Assembly: GCF_019969725.1 (NCBI RefSeq) | Contig: NZ_JAHXYW010000003.1 | Coordinates: 508,272-572,271, forward strand | From: Neobacillus bataviensis | GTDB taxonomy: Bacteria; Bacillota; Bacilli; Bacillales_B; DSM-18226 | Length of the DNA: 64,000 nt | Reading direction: 5' to 3' | Shown: one piece after another, positions 33,446 through 41,258 of the stretch | Numbering within the stretch: position 1 is the first letter of the stretch | How the letters are laid out: every line of letters begins with the position of its first letter | Made by a program: the position numbers and the translations under genes | Notes under the pieces: generated by a model | Told to the model about the DNA's origin: nothing | The model's database searches: none | The model's input: the letters and a program-made list of their open reading frames with translations, nothing else

Positions 33446-34865
33446 TGATTTCACCTCTAAATGCCAGCGTTTTGACGACCACCGGCACTATCGTTTCCGT
33501 TAACGGTTCGCCAATATCGATGTAATCACCATGTTCAATATTGATTTGATCGATACAAATAACATCGAAGGCAAATTGGAGCTGTAGTGCCTGCCCTAAG
33601 GCCTTTGCTATATCATTTTCACAGACGATTACTAGAATCTCACTACGAGGAAAATATTTATGGTAAAGAGTTCCGATGGCAAGGGAAAGATTTTTCATTT
33701 TTTCATAGGTTAAATATACGGACCCAGATAGACCAATGGCAAAGGGTAATCGTTCATTATTACCAAACATTTCCTTTCCCATTAAAAGGTTTCGTTCAAT
33801 CTCCTCGACTGAAAGAGATATTTTTATAACGGGAATGTTTCGCAACGGCAAACGATTCGCTTGGATTGAAATTGTTGCCCCACTGATCTTGGTCGTTTGC
33901 ATCCCTGCACCGATGACAGTTGCCCTTGAGGTTTGCAAAGGCTTGATGACCTGGAAATGGTAATCTATTAATTTTTGATTTATGCTGTTTGCCAGCATGG
34001 GGCCAAAGTCATTATATTTCGCTGCCTCTTCCATAGAAGATGGAGGTCCTGCTAAGGTGAGCCGACCTACTCCTCCGGATATCATAACTTCATCAATCCT
34101 TGGCAATGCCTCACAAGATGAACTGTGAACCAATGAATCTAGTGAATGGATGGATTTTTTACCAGCTAAACAATCAAGCATATCGACTGCCAGTGCGGTA
34201 CTGATTTTTGTTAAGTCGGTTAACGATAATAATCTGCCTTTTTCTAGTTGAAGATTTTTTGAAAAAAGCCACGGTCTTATGGAAGGTGAGATGGATAAGA
34301 CTTTGCCTGACGGATTGATTTCTATTAATCTTCCTCCAACATGAAACGTAATTGTTTCTAGTACTTTTCCTTTCTGAAAAAGAACCACGTTGGCCGTACC
34401 GCCTCCAATGTCAATATTAGCCACTATCCCTTTAGTCTTCATGGAATGTTCATAGGAGCCTGAACCTCTTCCTGCTAAAACCGCTTCTAAGCTGGCACCC
34501 GCAATCGCAACCACAAAGTCCCCCGCCCGTTCGGATAAATAATGAATCAAGGCATCGGCATTTTTTTTAATAGCCGTTTCACCCGTAATAATGACAGCCC
34601 CAGATTGTATATCCGAAATGGTTAAGCCCGCTTGAACGTATTCTTTTTCTAGCCAAGCAACTAATTGTGTTAGGTCGATTTCCTCTTCATCTATCAGTGG
34701 TGTTGAAATGATTTCACTTACAAAGGTGACCTTGCGCTCGATAATATCAAAATGCGGCAGAGCAAACTGACTTGACACCCGTCCGAGTGTCAAGTCGCTC
34801 ATCATTAATTTAGTCGTACTCGTGCCGATATCGATTCCTACACTTTTTATTACTTTATTGTTCAA
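33420..34865 (-). CDS. eutA: Ethanolamine ammonia-lyase reactivating factor
   Basis: A 481-aa actin/Hsp70-fold ATPase that swaps damaged cobalamin out of EutBC. The phosphate-1 motif is VGIDIGTSTTKLMMSD at residues 9-24 and the second nucleotide motif is IVANIDIGGGTANVVLF. MISGGVGRL and FAIGLSGSVYLTYEKMKNL are also family features. It starts at TTG 34865 with GGTGACCACGC upstream. It heads the eutABC part of the operon, separated from eutP by a 164-bp gap with phased repeats. Confidence 0.93.
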   Translation of the reverse strand: MNNKVIKSVGIDIGTSTTKLMMSDLTLGRVSSQFALPHFDIIERKVTFVSEIISTPLIDEEEIDLTQLVAWLEKEYVQAGLTISDIQSGAVIITGETAIKKNADALIHYLSERAGDFVVAIAGASLEAVLAGRGSGSYEHSMKTKGIVANIDIGGGTANVVLFQKGKVLETITFHVGGRLIEINPSGKVLSISPSIRPWLFSKNLQLEKGRLLSLTDLTKISTALAVDMLDCLAGKKSIHSLDSLVHSSSCEALPRIDEVMISGGVGRLTLAGPPSSMEEAAKYNDFGPMLANSINQKLIDYHFQVIKPLQTSRATVIGAGMQTTKISGATISIQANRLPLRNIPVIKISLSVEEIERNLLMGKEMFGNNERLPFAIGLSGSVYLTYEKMKNLSLAIGTLYHKYFPRSEILVIVCENDIAKALGQALQLQFAFDVICIDQINIEHGDYIDIGEPLTETIVPVVVKTLAFRGEINENKNNFA

Positions 34866-34949
34866 GCGTGGTCACCTCTTTGTTACAGTAATATTTGGTA
34901 AAAAATAGATAAGTAGATAAAACCATATAAAAAATGAACAAAGGCTTGA

Positions 34950-35025
34950 AAAAAATAGACAATTCAGCGGAAAAATTAGACAAACCACCCAAAAAAATAG
35001 ACAAACACCTGAAAAAAATAGACAA
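34950..35025. repeat. Four direct repeats phased at exactly 21 bp
   Basis: The heptamer TAGACAA occurs at 34956, 34977, 34998 and 35019, each preceded by an A-run (consensus GAAAAAAATAGACAA). The spacing is 21, 21 and 21 bp, two helical turns. They fill the gap between eutP and eutA, starting right at the eutP stop. They could be operator iterons, phased A-tracts or RNA-level sites. Confidence 0.85.
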
Positions 35026-35029
35026 ACCT

Positions 35030-35470
35030 CTAAAGATACTCCAGAATCGCCGCCCGAAGCTCCGATATTCCCTCCAAAGTTACCGATGATACCCGAAAAA
35101 TCGCTTGAAAAGGCAGGACTTGCCTTAAAATCTGCTCGGCACGCATCAAATCGGCGTCAGGATGATCAATTTTTGTGATCACACCCACCGCCACTATAGG
35201 AAATCCCCCAGAAAAATTTGGTGGAAGTACTTGATAATGCTTGGTTGCATCCTGTACCACCAGCAATACACGTGCTTCCAATGACGTCGTAATTAAGGAA
35301 CGATAAAACATTGGATTTTCACTGTATTCACCCGGTGTATCAATAATCCAATCCCTATAGTTAAGGGACTGTGTCTTCAAGACCGGAGATGACTCCTCCA
35401 ATAATCGCGCCGTTAACGTTGATTTTCCTGAACCAATCGGACCAATCAGCATAACCTTTCCTTTTTTCAT
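35030..35470 (-). CDS. eutP: EutP/PduV-type P-loop GTPase
   Basis: A 146-aa small Ras-like protein. Walker A is MLIGPIGSGKSTLTARL at the N-terminus, the switch II region is DTPGEYSENPMFY, and the NKxD equivalent is GVITKIDHPDADL. EutP homologues are reported to act as acetate kinases or to help position microcompartments; neither is visible in the sequence. It overlaps the eutS stop by 4 nt (ATGA). Confidence 0.9.
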   Translation of the reverse strand: MKKGKVMLIGPIGSGKSTLTARLLEESSPVLKTQSLNYRDWIIDTPGEYSENPMFYRSLITTSLEARVLLVVQDATKHYQVLPPNFSGGFPIVAVGVITKIDHPDADLMRAEQILRQVLPFQAIFRVSSVTLEGISELRAAILEYL

Positions 35471-35808
35471 GACCGAGTAATCTCCGCAGGTTCAAATTTT
35501 AAATGCCTGCTTAAAAAGTGATTAATGGCTTGTATGGCCATTTCAACATTTGACACCGTTCCACAAATGACTAACGATCCTGTAAAACGGTCTAAGTACC
35601 CTATCTCGATATCCGCAGCTTTCGTCGCAATGTCGGCCGCAATAATGGCTGTTTCAACAGGGGTTAATGTTAAAATTCCGATCGCTCCAGCCTGTCCGAT
35701 ACCCAGCTTTGTATACAAAGCCTCATCTGGGTTGGCTATAATGTGAGCTAATGTAAGTTGTTTTCCAGGAACATATTCTTGAATGACGCGCTGCTTCTTC
35801 TCCGTCAT
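35467..35808 (-). CDS. eutS: Microcompartment shell protein EutS
   Basis: A 113-aa circularly permuted BMC-domain protein: EYVPGKQLTLAHIIANPDEALYTKLG is the permuted N-terminus and IGILTLTPVETAIIAADIATKAADIEIGYLDRFTGSLVICG the core. EutS forms bent hexamers in the ethanolamine-utilisation shell. The ATG at 35808 is preceded by AAGGTG at 9 nt; TTG 35820 touches that site and is less likely. It lies 51 bp after eutL. Confidence 0.93.
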   Translation of the reverse strand: MTEKKQRVIQEYVPGKQLTLAHIIANPDEALYTKLGIGQAGAIGILTLTPVETAIIAADIATKAADIEIGYLDRFTGSLVICGTVSNVEMAIQAINHFLSRHLKFEPAEITRS

Positions 35809-35859
35809 TGAATTCAACACCTTTTTAAAAACTAATGTTGTGATAATTTTCCTACCCTA

Positions 35860-36516
35860 TTAAAATGTTAGATGAGGAGTTTTTGCAATTTTCTTAATTG
35901 TATCAACAAACGTTTCCGTTGCGGCCGTACAGGAAGATTGGCTTCCTGTTAACAGACCGCCTCCAAAATTCGTTTCAGTCGGCGGACCATAAAAAACACA
36001 AAGCCTTACATCTGCAGCTTTCAAGGCAGCGTCCAAACCGACCATGGCTTCCAGCGGAGGCGCGATTAAATACGCCAATGGCTCTCCTGGATTGATTCCC
36101 GCCATTTTGGATAGATAGGTACCTGTTCTTGAAATCGTGTGGGCATAATAGGCATGTTCTCCTGATTCGTCCATTGCATAAAATGCTGGCCCTTCGTTTA
36201 TCATTTGAATCGCAATTTCAAGACCGCTCTTTACTTCTGATGGTGTTGCTGCACCTAAAATCCCCAAAAACTCACCTGATAATGGACCAGAAGCATGAGC
36301 AGCCCCTGCGTAAAAGGATTTTGCATAGACAACCTCGACAGCAGATTTCTTTGTCGCTTCGTCTAAGGCAGTATAACCCACATCATCACTAGTACTAGTA
36401 ACGAAGGCAAGACTCTTAATATAATCCGGAAGCTTTAGAGAATCTCTTAATCCATTATCTACATTCGGGATAATTCGGCTTGCCAGAGCAAGAGCGGGCA
36501 CTTTTGTTACTTCCAA
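35860..36516 (-). CDS. eutL: Microcompartment shell protein EutL (tandem BMC trimer)
   Basis: A 218-aa protein with two fused BMC domains forming trimers with a gated central pore. PALALASRIIPNVDNGLRDSL, FVTSTSDDVGYTALDEATKKSAV, and the second domain GEPLAYLIAPPLEAMVGLDAALKAADVRL and GGGLLTGSQSSCTAATETF are diagnostic. The start is TTG 36516, set by GGAGGTGATTTC. It is the first gene of the eut operon, preceded by a long leader hairpin. No eutVW regulator genes flank it. Confidence 0.93.
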   Translation of the reverse strand: MEVTKVPALALASRIIPNVDNGLRDSLKLPDYIKSLAFVTSTSDDVGYTALDEATKKSAVEVVYAKSFYAGAAHASGPLSGEFLGILGAATPSEVKSGLEIAIQMINEGPAFYAMDESGEHAYYAHTISRTGTYLSKMAGINPGEPLAYLIAPPLEAMVGLDAALKAADVRLCVFYGPPTETNFGGGLLTGSQSSCTAATETFVDTIKKIAKTPHLTF

Positions 36517-36540
36517 GAAATCACCTCCAGTAACTAAGAA

Positions 36541-36577
36541 GTGCCCTGAAAACAGTGCTAGACTGCATTCAAGGCAC
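36541..36577 (-). promoter_or_regulatory. Leader hairpin before eutL
   Basis: A two-part stem: outer arms GTGCCCTGAA (36541-36550) and TTCAAGGCAC (36568-36577) with one mismatch, inner CAGT/ACTG around a 5-nt loop. It ends about 10 nt before the eutL ribosome site. There is no T-tract, so control of translation or RNA stability is more likely than termination. Confidence 0.5.
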
Positions 36578-36756
36578 CAAATCCAGCATCTATTTACTTA
36601 TATATATAACTGCTTCTTTCAATCTATGACTTTTTAAGTCGGAATGTTGTCCATACGTTCTAAAGACTAATTTTTAACTGATGATTTTTTATTTTTCAAA
36701 AGGGTTTCTAATTTTAAAAATAGAAGTATTAATAAAAAAAATAAAAGAGGTGATGT

Positions 36757-37233
36757 TTGTTGAAGGAATGGACAAGAGAAATTGAAATCGATGCGCCCAT
36801 TGACTATGTATGGGATTTATTAGAGGGACCCTTGGAAAAAATGCAAAAAATTATGCCACAGGTGGTCGACCACCAGCCAGTGAAATTGACGGAAGAATCG
36901 GTGGGAAGTATTTACCGACAGAAATATAAGGAAGGGAAACGAATTGAAGAGTATGATGTGGAAACACTAGACTACCTAAACACCCCAGAAAAAAAGAAAT
37001 TAAAGGTTGGATTTACTCTTGCTAAAATGTTCGAGATTACAGCTTTGTATGAACTCAACTCACTCAACGAAAATAAAACTCTTTTTAAATACACCTGTAC
37101 CAATCGTCCATTAAAATCATTCCTCAAATTATTCATGTTTTTTGCAAGTGATCGCATTGTTGTCCAATTTTGTGAGAGAGTTAAGGAAACAGCAGAAGAT
37201 GAGTTCGAAAACTCAAAGTTTATATTAAAGTAG
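36757..37233 (+). CDS. SRPBCC (START-like) ligand-binding protein
   Basis: A 158-aa helix-grip fold protein. The opening WTREIEIDAPIDYVWDLLEGP is the typical first strand/helix of polyketide-cyclase/START-like proteins; a long C-terminal helix (RIVVQFCERVKETAEDEFE) closes the cavity. Such proteins bind hydrophobic ligands; the ligand is unknown. It starts at TTG 36757 (or 36760) after AGAGGTGATG. A thioesterase gene follows 26 bp later, so the two are probably one operon linked to lipid or acyl-CoA metabolism. Confidence 0.78.
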   Translation: MLKEWTREIEIDAPIDYVWDLLEGPLEKMQKIMPQVVDHQPVKLTEESVGSIYRQKYKEGKRIEEYDVETLDYLNTPEKKKLKVGFTLAKMFEITALYELNSLNENKTLFKYTCTNRPLKSFLKLFMFFASDRIVVQFCERVKETAEDEFENSKFILK

Positions 37234-37259
37234 TTTTACCAAATAGAAAGGTGATATTA

Positions 37260-37679
37260 ATGACTATTGGTTATCGTTTTTCGCATCGGTTAAAGGTTCG
37301 TTATTCAGAAATTGACGGACAAAAGATTGTGTTTAATGCCCATTATCTGACTTATATCGATGTGGCCGTAACGGAATATTTTCAAGAAGGGTTAAAACTG
37401 GAATTGGGACAATCAGATTTTGATTTTGTCCTGGCAAAATCCACTTTAGAATATAAAAAATCCGCCCAATTAAATGACTGGTTAACGATTTGGTGCAAAA
37501 TGAGTAAAGTCGGCAAAACAAGTATGACAATGAATTGTATGATTACAAGAGAGGGAGAAGAAGACCCCATCCTCTTAGCAGAAATTATTTACGTCAGCTA
37601 TAATGAAGAAACGAAATCCTCTCAGCCTGTTCCTGATTTTGTCCGCACCCGAATCGAAGCATTTGAAAGTGGCAGCTAA
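37260..37679 (+). CDS. Acyl-CoA thioesterase, 4HBT hot-dog family (YbgC-like)
   Basis: A 139-aa hot-dog fold enzyme. The catalytic segment KVRYSEIDGQKIVFNAHYLTYID holds the conserved Asp, one turn before the NAHY helix, as in 4-hydroxybenzoyl-CoA thioesterases. ATG 37260 has AAGGTGAT at 6-8 nt; GTG 37251 overlaps that site. It is probably co-transcribed with the START-like gene. It should hydrolyse acyl-CoA esters of unknown chain length. Confidence 0.85.
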   Translation: MTIGYRFSHRLKVRYSEIDGQKIVFNAHYLTYIDVAVTEYFQEGLKLELGQSDFDFVLAKSTLEYKKSAQLNDWLTIWCKMSKVGKTSMTMNCMITREGEEDPILLAEIIYVSYNEETKSSQPVPDFVRTRIEAFESGS

Positions 37680-37737
37680 TCTATGAGCTGAATCTCACAA
37701 CCTTTACTTATCACCATTTTGTGGATATAATTTAACT

Positions 37738-37875
37738 AGAATTTCATATACTAAAAAAGAGCCCCGGCTGGCGGGCCGGAAGCTCTTTGTACAGCATGCT
37801 GCAAGATGTGCAGCGGCCTAGAGGAGAATAACTCACCCAACTTAAGCCAAGAGCGGGGTGGGTTATTTCTTTTGT
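37738..37875 (+). ncRNA. Probable antisense antitoxin RNA, locus 1
   Basis: A plus-strand -10-like TATAAT (37726-37731) is followed 100 bp later by a 12-bp hairpin (37827-37838 with 37856-37867) and TTCTTTTGTT, a plus-strand terminator that overlaps the 3' end of the toxin gene. A convergent RNA overlapping the toxin mRNA 3' end is the txpA/ratA layout. The ends are inferred. Confidence 0.45.
37756..37788 (-). terminator. Terminator of toxin mRNA, locus 1
   Basis: A long GC-rich hairpin (AAAGAGC 37756-37762 with GCTCTTT 37782-37788, inner CCGGC/GCCGG) followed on the minus strand by TTTAGTATATG. Confidence 0.75.
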
Positions 37876-37961
37876 TGAGAAGAAATAACAACTGCTATTA
37901 CTGCCACAATTAAACTTCCAAAACCAATCATCAGACTGATTACCTCGTAAACAGTTAGCAT
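37863..37961 (-). CDS. Type I toxin, holin-like small membrane peptide (TxpA/BsrG type), locus 1
   Basis: A 32-aa peptide from ATG 37959-37961 (GGGGGGTGACGCTTG upstream) to TAA. It has the N-terminal polar start MLTVYEVISLMIGFGS, one hydrophobic helix (LIVAVIAVVI) and a short basic/polar tail (SSQQKK), as in the putative holin-like toxins of Bacillus. Such peptides insert in the membrane and stop growth unless an antisense RNA blocks their mRNA. A second locus of the same design lies at 54.4-54.7 kb. Confidence 0.75.
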   Translation of the reverse strand: MLTVYEVISLMIGFGSLIVAVIAVVISSQQKK

Positions 37962-38057
37962 CAAGCGTCACCCCCCTTCTAAAAAGGAGTGCCGCTGCCA
38001 CCCGGCTTTTTGCTGTACTTTTTTATTATAATATTCGCTCCTGCAATTGTCTAACTA

Positions 38058-41000
38058 CTAGAGGGCCGCCAATCGATTGGGCTCAAGGAAATAGAGGTAT
38101 ACTCCTTCTACCTTTTCTCCGGTTAACCCTTCCCAGGCATGCTTATAGAAGTTAAGCTGACTAGTATAAAAAACCTGCAGCTTTTCATAGTCCTCGTGCT
38201 GCTTAGCTCGGTCCGTTTTGTAGTCAATGATCCTCCAGGTCCCATTCTTTTTGTAGATAAGGTCAATGATTCCATTAACATAATATCGATGAGTATCATC
38301 AGGATCCAGTGTAATAAGTGAATAGTGCTGTTGACTCTTTTCTACTTTAAATGTAAACGGCACTTCAGTTAGTATTTCTTCAGCCGCCTGTAAATCGCTC
38401 CAAAGTGGAGTCGACCTAAAATTATCCAAATAACGTTTTATTTCCTCTTCTCTTGCCACTGGGAGGTTAAATTTATTAAATGCCATTTTTATATAATGTG
38501 ACACGTCCATTCCCTGGACTACTTTATCAAAAATATCATGAATGAGTGTTCCCCACTGTTTTCCGCCTCCAGACTCCCGCTCTATCGTTATTTCTGAATA
38601 GTCCTTGTCCTTTGTCGGTGTCCAATGGTCATAGGTTTTTTGCTTGCTTTGCTCGAGCCAGGCATTTTTGCTGCCCGTTTTTGATTGGTAATCACTTAGT
38701 TTAATCGCAGAGGATGCATCACTCCTTTCCAACCTAACTGGTTCGGGAATTTCAAGCTCCTTCATGTCTTCTATTTCAAAAAGGATGCTCCAAGGATTCT
38801 TTTTGTTTCCTCCGTTTGAACTAATGATTAACGCCTTCTCTGCCCGAGTTGCCGCTACGTAAATAATCCGTAGCTCCTCTTCTGTTAAATACTTTAGTTC
38901 TTCAGCCTTATGAAGCTCCCACTCTAGAGGAATCGCCACCTCTTTATTGCCATATCCATTTTCTATTGAAAAAGTAAAATACCCAATTGATTGTTGGTCT
39001 TCCCGTTTAATATGCTGTGATAAAAAAGATTCCGGACTAACTGCTTTAATAGGATGGGCTAAAAAGACAATTGGCGCCTCCAGTCCCTTTGCCTTATGAA
39101 CATTCATTAGTCGTACGGCATCCGCCTCTTCTTCCATATTGGCAACGACCGTTTTTTCAAATATCATATCGGTTAAAGCATCCACAACTTGTTTATAGGT
39201 GGTATTTCCTTCTGCTTCTTGTTTCCTTAAGGCTTCAATCATTTGCAGCAGACTTTTATACGTCCGTTTGCTGTGTCCATTTCTTAAAAGTAATGGATAT
39301 AATCCGATTTCTTCGATTATTTTTTCGATGGCTGCAGTAGGAGCTAGTTGACGAATAAACCTTTGACAAAGCTGCAATTTTTCCAGGGCATATTCAAACT
39401 TTGCTTTTGTTTCTGAAACTAAACCAAGTGGTACATTCGCATAAATGGAAAAGCGGCCTTTGTTCAATCGCCACTGATACAATTCCTCATCGCTAAAGCC
39501 AAAAAATATCCCTCTTAAAACGGCCACAAGGCTGACCTCGTCGGTTGGGTCCAAGAATGATTTCAAGAGAATCCATAAATCTTGGAACTCTGTTGTCTCA
39601 CCAATAATGACTTCACCGCTTATACTGACCGGAATACCAAGGTCTTCAATCATTTTTGCATACACAGCGACTCCATCGTTGTACCTGGTCAGCACCATGA
39701 AGTCTTTTGCCTTATGTCCCTGAGCCATTAGGTGATAAATAGAAGATGCGATGTTTTCGGCATCCTTTAGGATTACTTCTTCTTTCTTCTTGAAATCTGC
39801 TGGCACCGAAAGCCTTTTGATTCCAGAAAATCCATTCCCCAAATCTTCGTGATAAGAGATTAATGGACGGTAAGCTGCTTGATAATCGGTTTCAAATTCG
39901 GGTAAGTGGTTTTCAAAAACTGTATTTAATTCTTTCGTAACCGTATCTATGGTTCGGAAGTTGGTGGTCAGCTGGAGCACTTCCCCGTCATGCTCCTCCA
40001 TAAGCTGTTTGACGCGATTGTAAGTATCGATATCTGCCCGGCGAAATCGATAAATGGCCTGTTTAGGGTCGCCGACAACAAATAGGGAGCCTGGTTTTGG
40101 CATGCAGTTAGTCCAAACTCTTTCGTTTATATTTTCACCTGTCAAAAAGAACATAATTTCAGCTTGAATCGGGTCGGTGTCCTGAAACTCATCGACCAGC
40201 AGGAATCGATATTTTTCTTGGAAATAACCACGAACTTCAGGATTTTCCTTTAGAAGTTTTGAAGTATGCATCATTAAATCCTGAAAGTTTAACAAAGACC
40301 TCTGCTTTTTAAGCGTCTCATAAGTTTGTAAGGCTTCCTTTATAAAACTTACAATCTTAGGATGACAGTATTCTTTCCAGGCTTGAAGAAGCGGCTTGAT
40401 TGTACCTTCAAATACTACACCAATTTTGTCAAAATAAAAATTTGCATCTTCTTTTGAAAGCCAGCGGTTGTAGGTTGGTTTTAAGTTTTTATCAAATAAG
40501 CTGAAAATGCCGATGATATCCTTCTCTTTTGGATTATCGATAAACCGACTTTTTTGCAAAGCCGTAACTATGGACTTCTGCAGGGCATCGTACCCTTTAC
40601 CAGGCTCGTTGTCAGGGACGCATTTTTTTGCCTCTTTAATAAGGTTAATAAAAGACTGGTATTCCGAGTGTAACTCAGGTTTTTGAACTATATCTGTTAT
40701 CCATTCTACTTCAGAATACTCCTTTAAACGTTTTAACCATGGAAACATCTGGTCTACTGATATTCCGATTTCATCTAATTGGTTAAACTGGCTCGGTGAC
40801 TCATCCATCAGGGTTTTTAAATAGAGCTGCCAAGCTTCTTCTAATACATCCAAATCATCCGTTTCCTCAAGCTCTTTAAAGGTCAAATCAAGCTGTGCTT
40901 CGATTGGACGCTCGCGAAGGAGCTTAGCACAAAAGGCATGGACTGTCCCTAAAAAGCAGCGTTCCAAATTTTGCAAGGCTTCACTTAAGCGGAATTCGGC

Positions 41001-41258
41001 ATCAATGTCGGTTTCCTTCCTCCATACTTCCTCTAATTTGGCTTGAAAACGGACCTTTAACTCGTCTGCTGCCTTTCTTGTAAAAGTAATCGCGACAATT
41101 TCCTGAATTTCGGCCGTACCTGTATAAATCAGGTTAACCATACGGTCTACCAAACTGGTTGTTTTTCCAGAACCGGCCCCAGCCTCAACAAGAAAATTCG
41201 TTGCAAGTTCAAACTTAATTTTATCGCGTGCTTCTTGGTCGGGAATCCTTTTAGTCAT
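38058..41258 (-). CDS. AddA-like UvrD/Rep helicase with C-terminal PD-(D/E)XK nuclease
   Basis: A 1066-aa superfamily 1A helicase-nuclease. Motif I is FLVEAGAGSGKTTSLVDRM, motif II LLVDEFQDTDPIQAE, motif III VVGDPKQAIYRFRRAD, motif V RLMNVHKAKGLE, and motif VI IIYVAATRAEKALII. The C-terminal nuclease has WGTLIHDIFDKV, VNGIIDLIYKKNGTWRIIDYKTDRA. Canonical Bacillus AddA is about 1230 aa, so this is a shorter, divergent relative. The ATG overlaps the end of the upstream partner by 8 bp. The pair should process DNA double-strand ends; whether for recombination or defence is not evident. Confidence 0.85.
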   Translation of the reverse strand: MTKRIPDQEARDKIKFELATNFLVEAGAGSGKTTSLVDRMVNLIYTGTAEIQEIVAITFTRKAADELKVRFQAKLEEVWRKETDIDAEFRLSEALQNLERCFLGTVHAFCAKLLRERPIEAQLDLTFKELEETDDLDVLEEAWQLYLKTLMDESPSQFNQLDEIGISVDQMFPWLKRLKEYSEVEWITDIVQKPELHSEYQSFINLIKEAKKCVPDNEPGKGYDALQKSIVTALQKSRFIDNPKEKDIIGIFSLFDKNLKPTYNRWLSKEDANFYFDKIGVVFEGTIKPLLQAWKEYCHPKIVSFIKEALQTYETLKKQRSLLNFQDLMMHTSKLLKENPEVRGYFQEKYRFLLVDEFQDTDPIQAEIMFFLTGENINERVWTNCMPKPGSLFVVGDPKQAIYRFRRADIDTYNRVKQLMEEHDGEVLQLTTNFRTIDTVTKELNTVFENHLPEFETDYQAAYRPLISYHEDLGNGFSGIKRLSVPADFKKKEEVILKDAENIASSIYHLMAQGHKAKDFMVLTRYNDGVAVYAKMIEDLGIPVSISGEVIIGETTEFQDLWILLKSFLDPTDEVSLVAVLRGIFFGFSDEELYQWRLNKGRFSIYANVPLGLVSETKAKFEYALEKLQLCQRFIRQLAPTAAIEKIIEEIGLYPLLLRNGHSKRTYKSLLQMIEALRKQEAEGNTTYKQVVDALTDMIFEKTVVANMEEEADAVRLMNVHKAKGLEAPIVFLAHPIKAVSPESFLSQHIKREDQQSIGYFTFSIENGYGNKEVAIPLEWELHKAEELKYLTEEELRIIYVAATRAEKALIISSNGGNKKNPWSILFEIEDMKELEIPEPVRLERSDASSAIKLSDYQSKTGSKNAWLEQSKQKTYDHWTPTKDKDYSEITIERESGGGKQWGTLIHDIFDKVVQGMDVSHYIKMAFNKFNLPVAREEEIKRYLDNFRSTPLWSDLQAAEEILTEVPFTFKVEKSQQHYSLITLDPDDTHRYYVNGIIDLIYKKNGTWRIIDYKTDRAKQHEDYEKLQVFYTSQLNFYKHAWEGLTGEKVEGVYLYFLEPNRLAAL

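Noticed and set aside
34950..35025. CRISPR array for the repeats in the eut operon
   Set aside because: The unit is only 21 bp with no spacer of useful length, and no cas genes are present.
36517..36600. T-box or EutV antiterminator leader before eutL
   Set aside because: No T-box consensus (AGGGTGG) and no paired hairpins followed by a T-tract were found.
37744..38001. 85-codon minus frame over toxin locus 1
   Set aside because: It covers the toxin gene and two terminators in another frame and lacks a ribosome site.
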